Below are positions 8,117 through 17,350 of a stretch of 64,000 bases of DNA, in pieces; position 1 is the stretch's first letter; the number at the start of each line of letters is the position of its first letter. Position numbers and translations under genes: made by a program. This DNA comes from Thermodesulfobacteriota bacterium (lineage in GTDB: Bacteria > Desulfobacterota_D > UBA1144): positions 1 to 64,000 of the forward strand of contig JAURPH010000008.1 of assembly GCA_030835345.1 (NCBI GenBank), read 5' to 3'. The notes beneath the pieces were generated by a model. The model worked only from the letters and a program-made list of their open reading frames with translations, was not told the origin of the DNA and did no database searches.

Positions 8117-10516
8117 ATGATTATTTCATTTTCATCGATAAATGAATTCTTTGATACACAGTTAGATGTGTTCGAAGTTTCAGAAAAGCTAACAATGGCC
8201 GGCTTGGAGGTAGATTCTATTAATCCAATAGATTTCTCTACTATTGACACTAATGTTGTAGTTGGGAAAATTACAGATATCTCCAAACACCCAAATGCAG
8301 ATAAATTGAAAGTTTGTATGATTGAGATTCCTGAAGAATCACTTCAAATAGTTTGTGGTGCTTCTAACATTGATGTTGGAGACTTAGTTCCTGTTGCAAA
8401 AATTGGTACAAAATTACCTTCAGGCTTAAAAATTAAAAAATCAAAAATAAGAGATGTTGAATCTTACGGAATGCTTTGTTCTCTTAGCGAGTTAGGGGTT
8501 AGTTATGATATTTCTGATGGAATCTTTTTGATGCCAGATAATTTTAAAATCGGCCAAAGTCTTAATACCTGTTTGGAACTTAATGATTATATTTTAGACT
8601 TTGGAATTACTCCAAATAGAGGAGATTGTCTTAGTGCGCTTGGGATTGCAAGAGAAGTTTCAGTCTTGATGGATTTAGATATTGTTTCTAATTTACTTGA
8701 TATAGATGATGAGCATGTAGAATCTAAATCTTTAAATGGATTAACAGTAGAATCTTTTTCAGACAACTTAAGACGATATTGTTTAATAGAGATTGATAAT
8801 ATTAAAGTTGCAGAGTCTCCCTTTTGGTTAAAAAATTTTTTAGCAAAATTTAATATCTCTTCTATCAATAATGTTGTCGATTGTACAAATTATTTTATGT
8901 TACTTTTTGGGCACCCAATACATGCTTTTGATCGTAATAAAATTTCGACAGATAAAATTATTATATCAGATGAAAAAGATGCTGAGATTGAAACATTATC
9001 TGGCGAGCAGGTTAAGCTCAAAGATATTTTAGCTATTTCGGATTCTAACCATCCTATTGCAATCGCTGGTATTATTGGGGGTAAAGAATCATCGGTTACT
9101 TATGATACAGAAAACATTTTAATTGAATGTGCTTCCTTCTCACCATCAACAATTAGAAAAAATTCTAAAAAACTTAACATATCTACAGAGTCCTCTTTTA
9201 GGTTTGAAAGAGATGTTCCTTCTTCTACAACTAGCATTGATATTTTAATAGCAGCCAATTTAATTAAAAATATTTGTGGTGGAACCATTTCTAAAGAATT
9301 TTTAGATACTCACCCAGATCTTGAAAATGAATCCACTATTCATTTAGATTTTGATAAATTAAAAAAAGTAATAGGTATTGAAATCGATAATAAAGAAATA
9401 ATAAAAATTTTAAAATCGCTCAATATTAATGCTTTAGAATTATCGCAAAATAATGGAATTTTCGAAGTACCTTATTATAGATCTGATTTAAAATTTGACC
9501 AAGATTTAATTGAGGAAGTAGCAAGAATTAAGGGAATAGATAATATACCATTAGCTTCTCCAAATATACCAATAACACAATTCCCAAAAACTAGCTTTCC
9601 AAATTTACGAAAGATCAAAAAAAATATTCGTACAACTTTATCAAATGAAGGATTTTCTGAAGTTATAAATTTTAGCTTTTTAGATAAGTCTGTTCTGAAA
9701 AATTTTGATAGCAAAGCTCTAAAAATAGTTAATCCTTTATCTTCTGATACAGAAACTTTAAGAACCTCACTCTTACCATCTGTTCTCCAAAACTTTTTGT
9801 ATAACTTTAATCATGGTTTTGAGTCAATAAGATTGTTTGAGCTAGGAAAAATTTTTCTATCTGAGAATGGTTCAACAGAAAAAGAGCAATTGGTTTTTCT
9901 TTCAACAGAAGCAAGAGAGAATTCTTTTTGGAATAAAAACAAAGTTGATTTTTATGATATAAAAGGATCTCTATTTATGGTACTTGATAACTTGAATCTA
10001 GATTTAAAACAAATTTCTTTAAGTAGCCACCTATCAAATTACCAAAATGTTTTTCATCCAGGTAAAAGTTGCGAAGTTTTTTTTAATAATGAGTCGATTG
10101 GCTTTTTAGGCGAAATTCATCCTGAACTTTTAAACGAATTTGGAATAAAAAAAGTTGCTATTGGATGTACCCTCGACTTGGATAAAATTTCGGATTTAAA
10201 AATTGGTATAAAAAAAATGGAGAAGTTTACGAATTTTCCTCAAGTTAAAAGAGATATTTCTTTGCTTGTCGAAGATAAAGTTGAATCTGGTGAAATTTTA
10301 AATAGCATTATGAACTCGAAAGTGAACATCCTTAAAGATGTAAAACTCTTTGACTATTTTAAAAATGATAAGATTGGTGATTCTAAAGTAAGTCTTTCCT
10401 TTTCGCTAACTTTTGAGTCTTTTGAGAAAACCCTTCAAGACGATGAAATTGTTAAAGCAATGGAAAAAATAATAAAGAATCTCGAGTCTAATTTTGATAT
10501 GGAAGTAAGAAACTGA
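8117..10516 (+). CDS. pheT: Phenylalanyl-tRNA synthetase beta subunit
   Basis: A 799-residue PheT, the large subunit of the (alpha-beta)2 enzyme that charges tRNA-Phe. Domains in order: N-terminal segment, EMAP-type tRNA-binding OB fold around residues 45-155 (ISKHPNADKLKVC), B3/B4 editing domain around 210-370, B5 domain around 400-470, catalytic-like core, and a C-terminal anticodon-binding FDX-ACB domain (FPQVKRDISLLVED). The alpha-subunit gene pheS, usually just upstream, is absent; mnmE with its terminator occupies that place. The sequence AGGTAGTATATTAGG ends 18 nt before the ATG and may be part of its promoter. The gene is coupled to ihfA through TGATG. Confidence 0.97.
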   Translation: MIISFSSINEFFDTQLDVFEVSEKLTMAGLEVDSINPIDFSTIDTNVVVGKITDISKHPNADKLKVCMIEIPEESLQIVCGASNIDVGDLVPVAKIGTKLPSGLKIKKSKIRDVESYGMLCSLSELGVSYDISDGIFLMPDNFKIGQSLNTCLELNDYILDFGITPNRGDCLSALGIAREVSVLMDLDIVSNLLDIDDEHVESKSLNGLTVESFSDNLRRYCLIEIDNIKVAESPFWLKNFLAKFNISSINNVVDCTNYFMLLFGHPIHAFDRNKISTDKIIISDEKDAEIETLSGEQVKLKDILAISDSNHPIAIAGIIGGKESSVTYDTENILIECASFSPSTIRKNSKKLNISTESSFRFERDVPSSTTSIDILIAANLIKNICGGTISKEFLDTHPDLENESTIHLDFDKLKKVIGIEIDNKEIIKILKSLNINALELSQNNGIFEVPYYRSDLKFDQDLIEEVARIKGIDNIPLASPNIPITQFPKTSFPNLRKIKKNIRTTLSNEGFSEVINFSFLDKSVLKNFDSKALKIVNPLSSDTETLRTSLLPSVLQNFLYNFNHGFESIRLFELGKIFLSENGSTEKEQLVFLSTEARENSFWNKNKVDFYDIKGSLFMVLDNLNLDLKQISLSSHLSNYQNVFHPGKSCEVFFNNESIGFLGEIHPELLNEFGIKKVAIGCTLDLDKISDLKIGIKKMEKFTNFPQVKRDISLLVEDKVESGEILNSIMNSKVNILKDVKLFDYFKNDKIGDSKVSLSFSLTFESFEKTLQDDEIVKAMEKIIKNLESNFDMEVRN

Positions 10517-10818
10517 TGACAAAAAAAGATATAGCAAGTCTTCTTCATAAACAGCTTGGCTTAAATTTAAAGGAATCTGCAAGAATTGTTGACAAATTTT
10601 TTGAAATTATTGTAGAAACTTTATCTGCTGGAGAAGATGTGAAACTCCCGAAGTTTGGTTCACTTAAAATACAAAATAGAAAACCTCGTATTGGGAGAAA
10701 TCCCACAACTGGTGAAAAAATTGATATTACAAGTAGAAAAGCTATTGTTTTTAGACCAAGTAAAATTTTAAGATCCAAATTAAATTCAGATAAAAATGAA
10801 GAGGATAAAGTTGAGTAA
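10516..10818 (+). CDS. ihfA: Integration host factor, alpha-type subunit (HU family)
   Basis: A 100-residue HU/IHF-family DNA-bending protein. The beta-arm region GRNPTTGEKIDITSRKAIVFRPSK with the intercalating Pro (NPTTGE) is clear, and the N terminus MTKKDIASLLHKQLGL is IHF-alpha-like. Its place directly after pheT is the classical proteobacterial position of ihfA, which supports alpha over HU. The start codon overlaps the pheT stop (TGATG). Confidence 0.9.
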   Translation: MTKKDIASLLHKQLGLNLKESARIVDKFFEIIVETLSAGEDVKLPKFGSLKIQNRKPRIGRNPTTGEKIDITSRKAIVFRPSKILRSKLNSDKNEEDKVE

Positions 10819-11446
10819 GTTTTTTTCTTTTATTAGATCATACTTTTTATCCGGCCTGGCTATTTTTATACCTTTTATAATTACTATTTATTTAATTGTA
10901 GAAATCACAAAATGGCTAAATACTTTTGTAGATTTTACTCCTGCAAGATTTATTAAAATTCCCGATTTTGTAGATCCTTATATTTCAGATTTTTTAATTT
11001 TTTTTCTTGCAGTAATTTTTTTCATTTTATTTTTAACCTTAATAGGTTTAGCAACAAAGAATTTATTAGGCAAATTGCTCTTAAATGCTGGTGAAAAGAC
11101 AATATCAAAGATTCCACTAGCTAATACTATTTTTTCTACTATGAAACAAGTATCAAAAATAATTTTTTCGGATGGACCCAAAAATCAAAAAGCTGTTATG
11201 GTTGAATATCCTAGAAAAGGCTCCTATACAATTGGGTTTGCAACTCAAGATATTAAAAATGATAAACTTACTAAGATTCCAGTCTTTATACCAACCTCAC
11301 CTAATCCAACATCAGGGTTTTTAATTTTTTTGGAAAAGGATCAAATAAAAGAGCTAGATATTTCCCCTGATGATGCTTTTAGGCTTATAGTTTCTGGAGG
11401 CCTCTCTATAAATGAGGAAGAAAATATTAAAAAATATCAATTTTAA
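10796..11446 (+). CDS. DUF502 family integral membrane protein
   Basis: A 216-residue inner-membrane protein of the DUF502 family, which has no firm function. It shows two membrane segments near the N terminus (FLSGLAIFIPFIITIYLIVE and FLIFFLAVIFFILFLTLIGL), then GEKTISKIPLANTIFSTMKQ and a soluble domain with SPNPTSGFL, all typical of the family. The start is uncertain: ATG 10796 has no ribosome site and overlaps ihfA, whereas an in-frame TTG at 10811 has GAGG six bases upstream and would just overlap the ihfA stop. Part of the pheT-ihfA-DUF502-tilS run. Confidence 0.85.
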   Translation: MKRIKLSKFFSFIRSYFLSGLAIFIPFIITIYLIVEITKWLNTFVDFTPARFIKIPDFVDPYISDFLIFFLAVIFFILFLTLIGLATKNLLGKLLLNAGEKTISKIPLANTIFSTMKQVSKIIFSDGPKNQKAVMVEYPRKGSYTIGFATQDIKNDKLTKIPVFIPTSPNPTSGFLIFLEKDQIKELDISPDDAFRLIVSGGLSINEEENIKKYQF

Positions 11447-12776
11447 TTTAAAAAATTTTTTGCCTTTTAATGCTAAAATTGTTTTTGGATTTTCAGGTGG
11501 TGCAGATTCAGTTGTACTTTTAGATATTCTCCTAAAATTTTATAAAAAAAATCAAATTATTGTTTGCCATTTTAATCATCAGATTAGAGGAAAACTTTCT
11601 GACAGAGATTATATTTTTGTTAAAGATTTTTGTAATGAAAGAGGGCTCAAATTGTTTTATAAGAGTGAAAATATAAAGATTTTGGCAAAAAAGAAGAAGA
11701 TGGGTTTGGAGGAAATGGGACGAAAAAGAAGAAGGCTTTTCTTTGAAGAAGTATATAAGAAAGTGGAAGCTGATACGGTAATTTTGGCGCATCACCAAGA
11801 TGATCAAGTTGAAACTTTTCTGATGCGTTTAGCTAGAGGTACCAGTTTAAATGGGATGGAGTGTATGAAAATTAATGATGGGATTTATTTTAGACCCATG
11901 CTTTATGCATCAAAAAAAGATATTTTAGAATATATAAATTTAAATTGCCTTAAATTCATGCAAGATGATTCTAATTTTGATACAAACTTTACGAGAAACT
12001 TTATCCGTTTAGAGTTATTACCTAAATTAAAGCAATTGAATCCCAAATTTAATGATTCAATATCAAACCTTATATCAAATGTCTCTGATGTTAATTCTTA
12101 TCTAGATTATCAAATCAATTATTTTAGAGAAAATTTCTTATATGAATTTAAAAAATTAAAAGTTTTAAAATTAAATTCAGAAATTCTTGAAACACGTTCT
12201 TTATTCAAATCGTTGATATATAAAGTTTTAATCGATGATTTAAATGCAGGCGATGATATAAATTCTAAAAACCTTGATGATATAATTAAGTTAACCTATT
12301 CCACTAAATCATCAGGGCAAGTTCATCTTAGTAATGGCCTGATAGTTGAGAAGGGTTATAAAAATATTTTTTTTTATAATTCAAATGAGCTTTATCCAGA
12401 ACATTTTAAATACAATTTTAGTTATAAAAAATATAAAAAAAATTTTTTTGAATTTAATTTTGAGAAAAAAAATAAAATGGAAACAAATTGTTCCTATTTA
12501 CAAGTAAACAGTCCCGAAGAGATAATTATTAGGTTAAATAAGCCAGGAGATAAGATATTTTATTCAAAAAAGAAAAAGATGAAAAAACTTCATGATATTT
12601 TTATAAATGAAAAAATACCAAAGTTTATAAGACCATATGTGCCAGTGGTTGAATATAGGGGGGAGATCATTAAAGTGATTGGTACAAAAGCAAAGTCATT
12701 TTTTGAATCTCAATCCAATGAAAAGAATGTTATTTCTTTAAGATATTGCTCTAAGCTTTTGGAAGTAATTTTATAA
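11412..12776 (+). CDS. tilS: tRNA(Ile)-lysidine synthase
   Basis: A 454-residue TilS, which converts C34 of tRNA-Ile(CAU) to lysidine with ATP so that it reads AUA codons, an essential step. The N-type ATP pyrophosphatase P-loop FGFSGGADSVVLLDIL, then ILAHHQDDQVETFLMRLARG and RNFIRLELLPKL are diagnostic. The C-terminal TilS domain (KKLHDIFINEKIPKFIRP) is present. The start lies inside the end of the DUF502 gene (35-nt overlap), and the 3' end overlaps the convergent trmN6 by 26 nt. Confidence 0.93.
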   Translation: MRKKILKNINFNLKNFLPFNAKIVFGFSGGADSVVLLDILLKFYKKNQIIVCHFNHQIRGKLSDRDYIFVKDFCNERGLKLFYKSENIKILAKKKKMGLEEMGRKRRRLFFEEVYKKVEADTVILAHHQDDQVETFLMRLARGTSLNGMECMKINDGIYFRPMLYASKKDILEYINLNCLKFMQDDSNFDTNFTRNFIRLELLPKLKQLNPKFNDSISNLISNVSDVNSYLDYQINYFRENFLYEFKKLKVLKLNSEILETRSLFKSLIYKVLIDDLNAGDDINSKNLDDIIKLTYSTKSSGQVHLSNGLIVEKGYKNIFFYNSNELYPEHFKYNFSYKKYKKNFFEFNFEKKNKMETNCSYLQVNSPEEIIIRLNKPGDKIFYSKKKKMKKLHDIFINEKIPKFIRPYVPVVEYRGEIIKVIGTKAKSFFESQSNEKNVISLRYCSKLLEVIL

Positions 12777-13362
12777 ATTCATAAAATATTAAATCCCTTT
12801 TTTTATTTTTAACAATTTCTTTTCTTTTAAGGAATAAATTCCTATTATTAATTTCCTTTAATACATCTGAATTTCTAATTTGTGGATAACAAAAGATTGC
12901 CCTACCTTTATTTTTTAGGCATTTAAGAGCTATGTTTATCAAGTCATTTAAACTTGCTGCAATCTCATGTTTCGCATACTGTAATTCTTTTGATTTTGGA
13001 AGTTTTCCCTCATTTTTTTTAAAGTATGGTGGATTAGAGATAATTAAATTATAGTAATTCTCGAATTCCTTATCCTCTAAATCTTTATAGTTTTGGTGAA
13101 GTGGAGTAATCGACTTACATTTATTAATAGAGACATTGTTTTTTAGTGATTCATAACTATCTTTACATATTTCAAAAGAATGAATTTTTTTAACTTTGAA
13201 ATTTTTTGAAATTCCTATCGAGATTATTCCTGAACCAGCACCTAAATCAGCTACACAAGCATCGGTAGGCAAGGTTTTAATCATTCTGAGCAACCTAAGA
13301 GAATCTTCATTAAATTTATATAAATTTTGATTCTGATTTATTTTAAAGTTAGATAATTTCAT
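12751..13362 (-). CDS. trmN6: tRNA1(Val) adenine-37 N6-methyltransferase-like (TrmN6/YfiC)
   Basis: A 203-residue Rossmann-fold methyltransferase. SAM motif VADLGAGSGIISIGI and the N6-adenine motif ISNPPYF are present, and the N terminus (INQNQNLYKFNEDSLRLLRM) matches the YfiC family pattern with F-x-x-D-S-x-L-L. It would methylate N6 of A37 in tRNA1-Val, although other RNA targets in this family cannot be excluded. Its start overlaps the end of the kinase gene upstream by 14 nt, so they form a two-gene unit. Confidence 0.85.
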   Translation of the reverse strand: MKLSNFKINQNQNLYKFNEDSLRLLRMIKTLPTDACVADLGAGSGIISIGISKNFKVKKIHSFEICKDSYESLKNNVSINKCKSITPLHQNYKDLEDKEFENYYNLIISNPPYFKKNEGKLPKSKELQYAKHEIAASLNDLINIALKCLKNKGRAIFCYPQIRNSDVLKEINNRNLFLKRKEIVKNKKRDLIFYEFIKLLPKA

Positions 13363-14299
13363 ATTCTTTAATTAGCCATTGATAAAAACTTTTGCATTTT
13401 ATTGATTCCATCACTTTTAAATTATTAGATATTAAATCAAAGCATGTTGGAATTAGCTTGTAATAGTTATTTTTCCCATCCCTATGTTTTAATCTGCTAA
13501 AAATACCTATAATTTTTAGATTTCTTTGAATCGAAAAAAAATTATATCCAAATATAAAATCATCTTTATTACAATTACTTTTATTTAAAAAATACTCAAT
13601 CAGCTCTTCTTCTAAGCTTTTCTTTATTGGATTCCTAACATCTTGAAGAATTGATAGCACATCATATGCAACATGGGTTTTTTTAATATCTTGATAGTCT
13701 ATTAATCCAATGCTATTTGATTTTTTAAAATAAAAAATATTATCTACATGATAATCCATATGACCATACACAGACATGTCCTTAACTGAGCTATAAAGCC
13801 TTCTTAGTCTTTTTTTAAACATTTCTTTTTTAGGACTTGTTATTTTTTTCTTTTGATCCTTTATTAAGTACCAGTCAATAAATAGCATGGTTTCGGTAAC
13901 AATCTTCTTCATATTAAATTCTTTTATTACTTTTTCAGGTTGTATTTTTTGTAGATCAATAATTCCATCAAGACATAATTTAAGATATTTCTTTTTATTT
14001 TGATTGTTCATAACTTTTGATAGCTTTGTTTCTCCAAAGTCTTCTATTAAAAGAAGGTCATTTTTTCCATCGGTATCAATTATGTTTGGAACTTTAATTT
14101 GATTTTTCTTTAAGATTCTAGTTGTTAATTTGAATTTATTTATCGATTCTTTCTTTTCTCTTGGCATGTGAGCTATTAATAAGTTTTTATTTGGAACCCT
14201 ATAGTAGGTTCTGTTAGATGCATCATTCTTAAGTTTGATTACATTTTTAACTTTAATACTATTTTTTGCTAGTAACTTGATTATATGTTTTTGATTCAT
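13349..14299 (-). CDS. amgK: Aminoglycoside-phosphotransferase-fold kinase, AmgK-like cell-wall sugar kinase
   Basis: A 316-residue kinase of the APH/choline-kinase fold. The catalytic loop reads GHMDYHVDN, and the metal-binding segment GLIDYQDIKKTHVAYDVLSI closely follows the AmgK pattern (IDYQD, then YD-x2-S-L-QD). AmgK phosphorylates the anomeric carbon of N-acetylmuramate and N-acetylglucosamine in peptidoglycan recycling, passing MurNAc-1-phosphate to MurU. No murU-like nucleotidyltransferase gene is next to it here, so the assignment rests on motif similarity only. Confidence 0.7.
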   Translation of the reverse strand: MNQKHIIKLLAKNSIKVKNVIKLKNDASNRTYYRVPNKNLLIAHMPREKKESINKFKLTTRILKKNQIKVPNIIDTDGKNDLLLIEDFGETKLSKVMNNQNKKKYLKLCLDGIIDLQKIQPEKVIKEFNMKKIVTETMLFIDWYLIKDQKKKITSPKKEMFKKRLRRLYSSVKDMSVYGHMDYHVDNIFYFKKSNSIGLIDYQDIKKTHVAYDVLSILQDVRNPIKKSLEEELIEYFLNKSNCNKDDFIFGYNFFSIQRNLKIIGIFSRLKHRDGKNNYYKLIPTCFDLISNNLKVMESIKCKSFYQWLIKEYEII

Positions 14300-14367
14300 T
14301 CGCTATATAGATAAATATTACATATGATAATATTAATTAAATAGTTAAAACCTGGAGGTAAATTATT

Positions 14368-15060
14368 ATGTCTGAAAGTATATATAAAGATGATATTTCT
14401 CAATATATGGGGAAACTTAAAGATTTAGCACCTGAATTAAACAGTAAGTGGATGGATTATCACAATGTAGTGTTTGAGGATGGATTAATATCAAAAAAGG
14501 ATAAGCAATTAATAGCCTTAGCTTGTGCACACATGACATCATGTCCATATTGTATAAGATCAAGGACAAAGTTGGCTAAAGCTTCTGGAGCCACAGATGA
14601 AGAGATAGCTGAAACAGTATTTATTGCAATGCGATTACAAATGGGACAGCCTTATGCATATTCCAGTATAGCTTTTGAAAATTATGACAAAATGAAAAAT
14701 AAAGAAGATGTTACAGAGGGTTCTTTTTTTTCCAAAAATATAACCCCACAGATTAAAGATTTTCATAACTTAAGTGGTGAAAAGCATGAAAAGTTTTCCG
14801 TATTCCATGATTTGGTTTATGAAGATGGTCATTTATCAAAGAAATTAAAAAAAGGTCTGATGGGATTAGCTTGTGCTATTTTGGCTAAATGTAGCTGGTG
14901 TATCAGAAGTTGTGTTAGAGATGGAATACAAGAGGGGGTAACTAAGGAAGAAATTGCTGAAGCTGTAAATATAGCTATGGTTATGGCCGCAGGTGCAGGC
15001 TGGGCTCATGCTGGAATAACAATGGAGACAGCAGAAAATTTTGGAAACAAAAAAAGTTAA
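14368..15060 (+). CDS. Tandem carboxymuconolactone decarboxylase/AhpD-like protein
   Basis: A 230-residue protein made of two consecutive CMD/AhpD domains. Each has a CxxC pair at the same relative place: CAHMTSCPYCIRSR in the first and CAILAKCSWCIRSC in the second, followed by DEEIAETVFIAMRL and KEEIAEAVNIAMVM. Such CxxC pairs act in thiol peroxidase chemistry in AhpD. The His that follows the pair in AhpD is replaced by Arg or Cys, so peroxidase function is uncertain. A strong ribosome site (TGGAGGTAAATTATTATG) and a good leader suggest an independent, well expressed gene, with rluB 11 nt downstream. Confidence 0.85.
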   Translation: MSESIYKDDISQYMGKLKDLAPELNSKWMDYHNVVFEDGLISKKDKQLIALACAHMTSCPYCIRSRTKLAKASGATDEEIAETVFIAMRLQMGQPYAYSSIAFENYDKMKNKEDVTEGSFFSKNITPQIKDFHNLSGEKHEKFSVFHDLVYEDGHLSKKLKKGLMGLACAILAKCSWCIRSCVRDGIQEGVTKEEIAEAVNIAMVMAAGAGWAHAGITMETAENFGNKKS

Positions 15061-15071
15061 AAAGAAATCAA

Positions 15072-15785
15072 ATGAAAGTCAGATTAAACAAATTTCTTTC
15101 TTTATGTGGTATCGCCGCAAGGAGAAAGTCTGAAGAATATATTCAGTCTGGTCGTGTAAAAATAAATGATCAGACTGAATTAAAACCACAAACTATTATA
15201 AATACAGAAATTGACACTGTTTGCTTTGATTCGCTACCCATAAAACCACAACAATTTAAGTACTATAAAATGAACAAGCCAAGACTATGTTTAACAACGA
15301 TGGCAAGTAACGAGAAAAAGAGAACTGTTCAGGAGTTTCTACCCAAAGAGAATATTAAGTTATTTCCTGTTGGAAGACTAGACTATGACACAGAAGGATT
15401 GCTAATTTTTACAAATGATGGTGATTTTGCTCATAAAATTTCTCATCCAAGTTTTGAAATTCAAAAAACATATCTTACTCATTTGGAGGGGGATATTTCT
15501 GCTGGGTTATTTACTAAAATGAGAAACGGGGCTAAATTGTCTGACGGTTTTCTTTTGCCAGAAAATCTTGAAGTTATATCAAGAAATAACAAAGAAACTT
15601 TAGTTAAAATTACTATACATGAGGGTAGAAACCATATTGTTAAGAATTTTTTTAAATATTTTAATAAAAAAGTTAAAAAATTAAAAAGGATTACTGTAGG
15701 AACAATTAAGCTTGGAGAGCTAGAACCAGGAAAAATAGTAGAATTAGATTATAATGAACTTCAGGCTTTGAAAAAAAATTATTAA
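15072..15785 (+). CDS. rluB: rRNA pseudouridine synthase, RluB/RsuA family
   Basis: A 237-residue enzyme with an N-terminal S4 RNA-binding domain (RLNKFLSLCGIAARRKSEEY) and the RsuA/RluB/RluE catalytic motif PVGRLDYDTEGLLIFTNDG containing the nucleophilic Asp. The terminal part (IHEGRNHIVKNFFKYFNKKVKKLKRI) is also typical. RluB modifies 23S rRNA near position 2605 in E. coli; RsuA, the 16S enzyme, is the alternative. It heads a run with tmk, holB and metG. Confidence 0.88.
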   Translation: MKVRLNKFLSLCGIAARRKSEEYIQSGRVKINDQTELKPQTIINTEIDTVCFDSLPIKPQQFKYYKMNKPRLCLTTMASNEKKRTVQEFLPKENIKLFPVGRLDYDTEGLLIFTNDGDFAHKISHPSFEIQKTYLTHLEGDISAGLFTKMRNGAKLSDGFLLPENLEVISRNNKETLVKITIHEGRNHIVKNFFKYFNKKVKKLKRITVGTIKLGELEPGKIVELDYNELQALKKNY

Positions 15786-15796
15786 GTGGGTAAAAA

Positions 15797-16435
15797 TTGT
15801 TTATAACTTTTGAAGGAATAGAGGGCTCAGGTAAATCTACTCAAGTAGAACTTTTACAAGAATCTTTGAAAAAAATACATTTTGATGTTGTTGCTACTCG
15901 TGAACCAGGTTGGGGAAAAGTAGGAAAGCTGATTAGAAAGATTATTCTTGACTATGATGATATTGAAATTGAACCAATCGCAGAATTATCATTATTTTGT
16001 GCGGATAGAGCTCAACATATTCAAGAGTTAATAAGACCTACATTGGCGGAAGGTAAAATTGTTTTATGTGACAGGTTTTACGATTCAACAATAGCTTATC
16101 AAGGTTATGGTAGGGGAATTGATACAGAATTAGTAAAAAAGCTTGGAGTTCATGCGGCTTTAGGGGTTAACCCTACAATCACTTTTTTAATTGATATTTC
16201 TGTAAATACAGCACTAAGTAGAATTGTTTCAAGGCCAGGAAGAAATAGGATTGATGATGAATCATTTGAATTCCATTCAAGAGTAAGAAAAGCTTATTTG
16301 TCATTGCAGAAAAGTCAGCCAAATAGAATTTTTATAATAAATGGTGAACAAGAGATTAATTCTGTTCATGAGGAAATCAAAAAGATATTAAAAGATAAGT
16401 TTAGTATATTCTCCAGATTAGCTAGGTTGGACTAA
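15797..16435 (+). CDS. tmk: Thymidylate kinase
   Basis: A 212-residue dTMP kinase making dTDP for DNA synthesis. P-loop FEGIEGSGKSTQ, the DR-x-Y-type motif CDRFYDSTIAYQGYGRG and the REPG motif are all present; the LID region contains SRPGRNRIDDE. The start must be the TTG at 15797, since it immediately precedes the conserved FITFEGIEG and there is no upstream ATG. Spacing of 11 nt from rluB and 5 nt to holB indicates an operon. Confidence 0.96.
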   Translation: MFITFEGIEGSGKSTQVELLQESLKKIHFDVVATREPGWGKVGKLIRKIILDYDDIEIEPIAELSLFCADRAQHIQELIRPTLAEGKIVLCDRFYDSTIAYQGYGRGIDTELVKKLGVHAALGVNPTITFLIDISVNTALSRIVSRPGRNRIDDESFEFHSRVRKAYLSLQKSQPNRIFIINGEQEINSVHEEIKKILKDKFSIFSRLARLD

Positions 16436-16440
16436 AAGCT

Positions 16441-17319
16441 ATGGCTAATAATTTATATGAGTTTCATAAAAATTCTCAAGAAAACTTGATAAATCTCTTC
16501 AAAGAGAAAAAAATTTCAAGAACCATAGCGGTTGTTGGACCTAATGGGGTCGGAAAAAAAGATTTTCTTCTTGAGCTTGTTAAATTAAGATTCAAAAAAC
16601 CTAATAAAATAGATAAAAATATTCATCCTGATTGTCTTATTATTGATTCGACAGATGGGAAAATATTAGTTGAGGATTTGACCGAAATAAACTCTTGGTC
16701 AATTAAAGCCCCCTTTGAGGAGATTGAAAAAATTCTAATAATAAATAATATGCAGGATATGAATGTAGTATCTCAAAATAAATTATTAAAAATAGTTGAA
16801 GAGCCTCCTGAGAAACTGACAATAATTTTGATTTCCTCAAATATAGACTCGCTAATACCTACATTAAGATCAAGAACTCTTCAGTTTAATTTTAAAAAAT
16901 TACCAGATTCAATAATTTTAGACTTTATCAATGAAGGGCTAGAAAATGAGCATCAAATTATTTTAAATTTATTGGATGGCTCGTTAAGAAATTTAAAATT
17001 TATTACTCAATCGAATCTTTCCTTAATAAATAACTGTGTTGATTTAATTGTATCAAAGGATTTTTCATCTCTGGATAAGTTAAATGAACTAATGGAAGAA
17101 TTGGCAAAAGAAACTAGCACATTTTTTTTATTATATTCGATAAGTAATCTTATCAACTTTAGAGTCTCGTCATTAGTTTCTAATAACAACCTTGAAAATT
17201 CCCACAATTTAATTGATTTTAATGAAGGCTTATTGAAATTTTTAAGTGAAATTAAAGATTCAAATATAAATATTAAAATTAGTTTAGATGAAATTATTCT
17301 GAATTATTTTTTAAACTAA
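16441..17319 (+). CDS. holB: DNA polymerase III delta' subunit
   Basis: A 292-residue clamp-loader subunit homologous to HolB. The P-loop is degraded (VVGPNGVGKKDFLLEL has Lys-Lys instead of Lys-Ser/Thr), consistent with a non-hydrolysing delta' subunit. Sensor region ILISSNIDSLIPTLRSRTLQ, the typical LRSRT arginine motif, is clear. The zinc-binding cysteine cluster usual in delta' is missing. Its position after tmk is the common bacterial tmk-holB arrangement. Confidence 0.9.
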   Translation: MANNLYEFHKNSQENLINLFKEKKISRTIAVVGPNGVGKKDFLLELVKLRFKKPNKIDKNIHPDCLIIDSTDGKILVEDLTEINSWSIKAPFEEIEKILIINNMQDMNVVSQNKLLKIVEEPPEKLTIILISSNIDSLIPTLRSRTLQFNFKKLPDSIILDFINEGLENEHQIILNLLDGSLRNLKFITQSNLSLINNCVDLIVSKDFSSLDKLNELMEELAKETSTFFLLYSISNLINFRVSSLVSNNNLENSHNLIDFNEGLLKFLSEIKDSNINIKISLDEIILNYFLN

Positions 17320-17350
17320 ATTAAAAAAAACTATCAGGTAGTATAAACGA

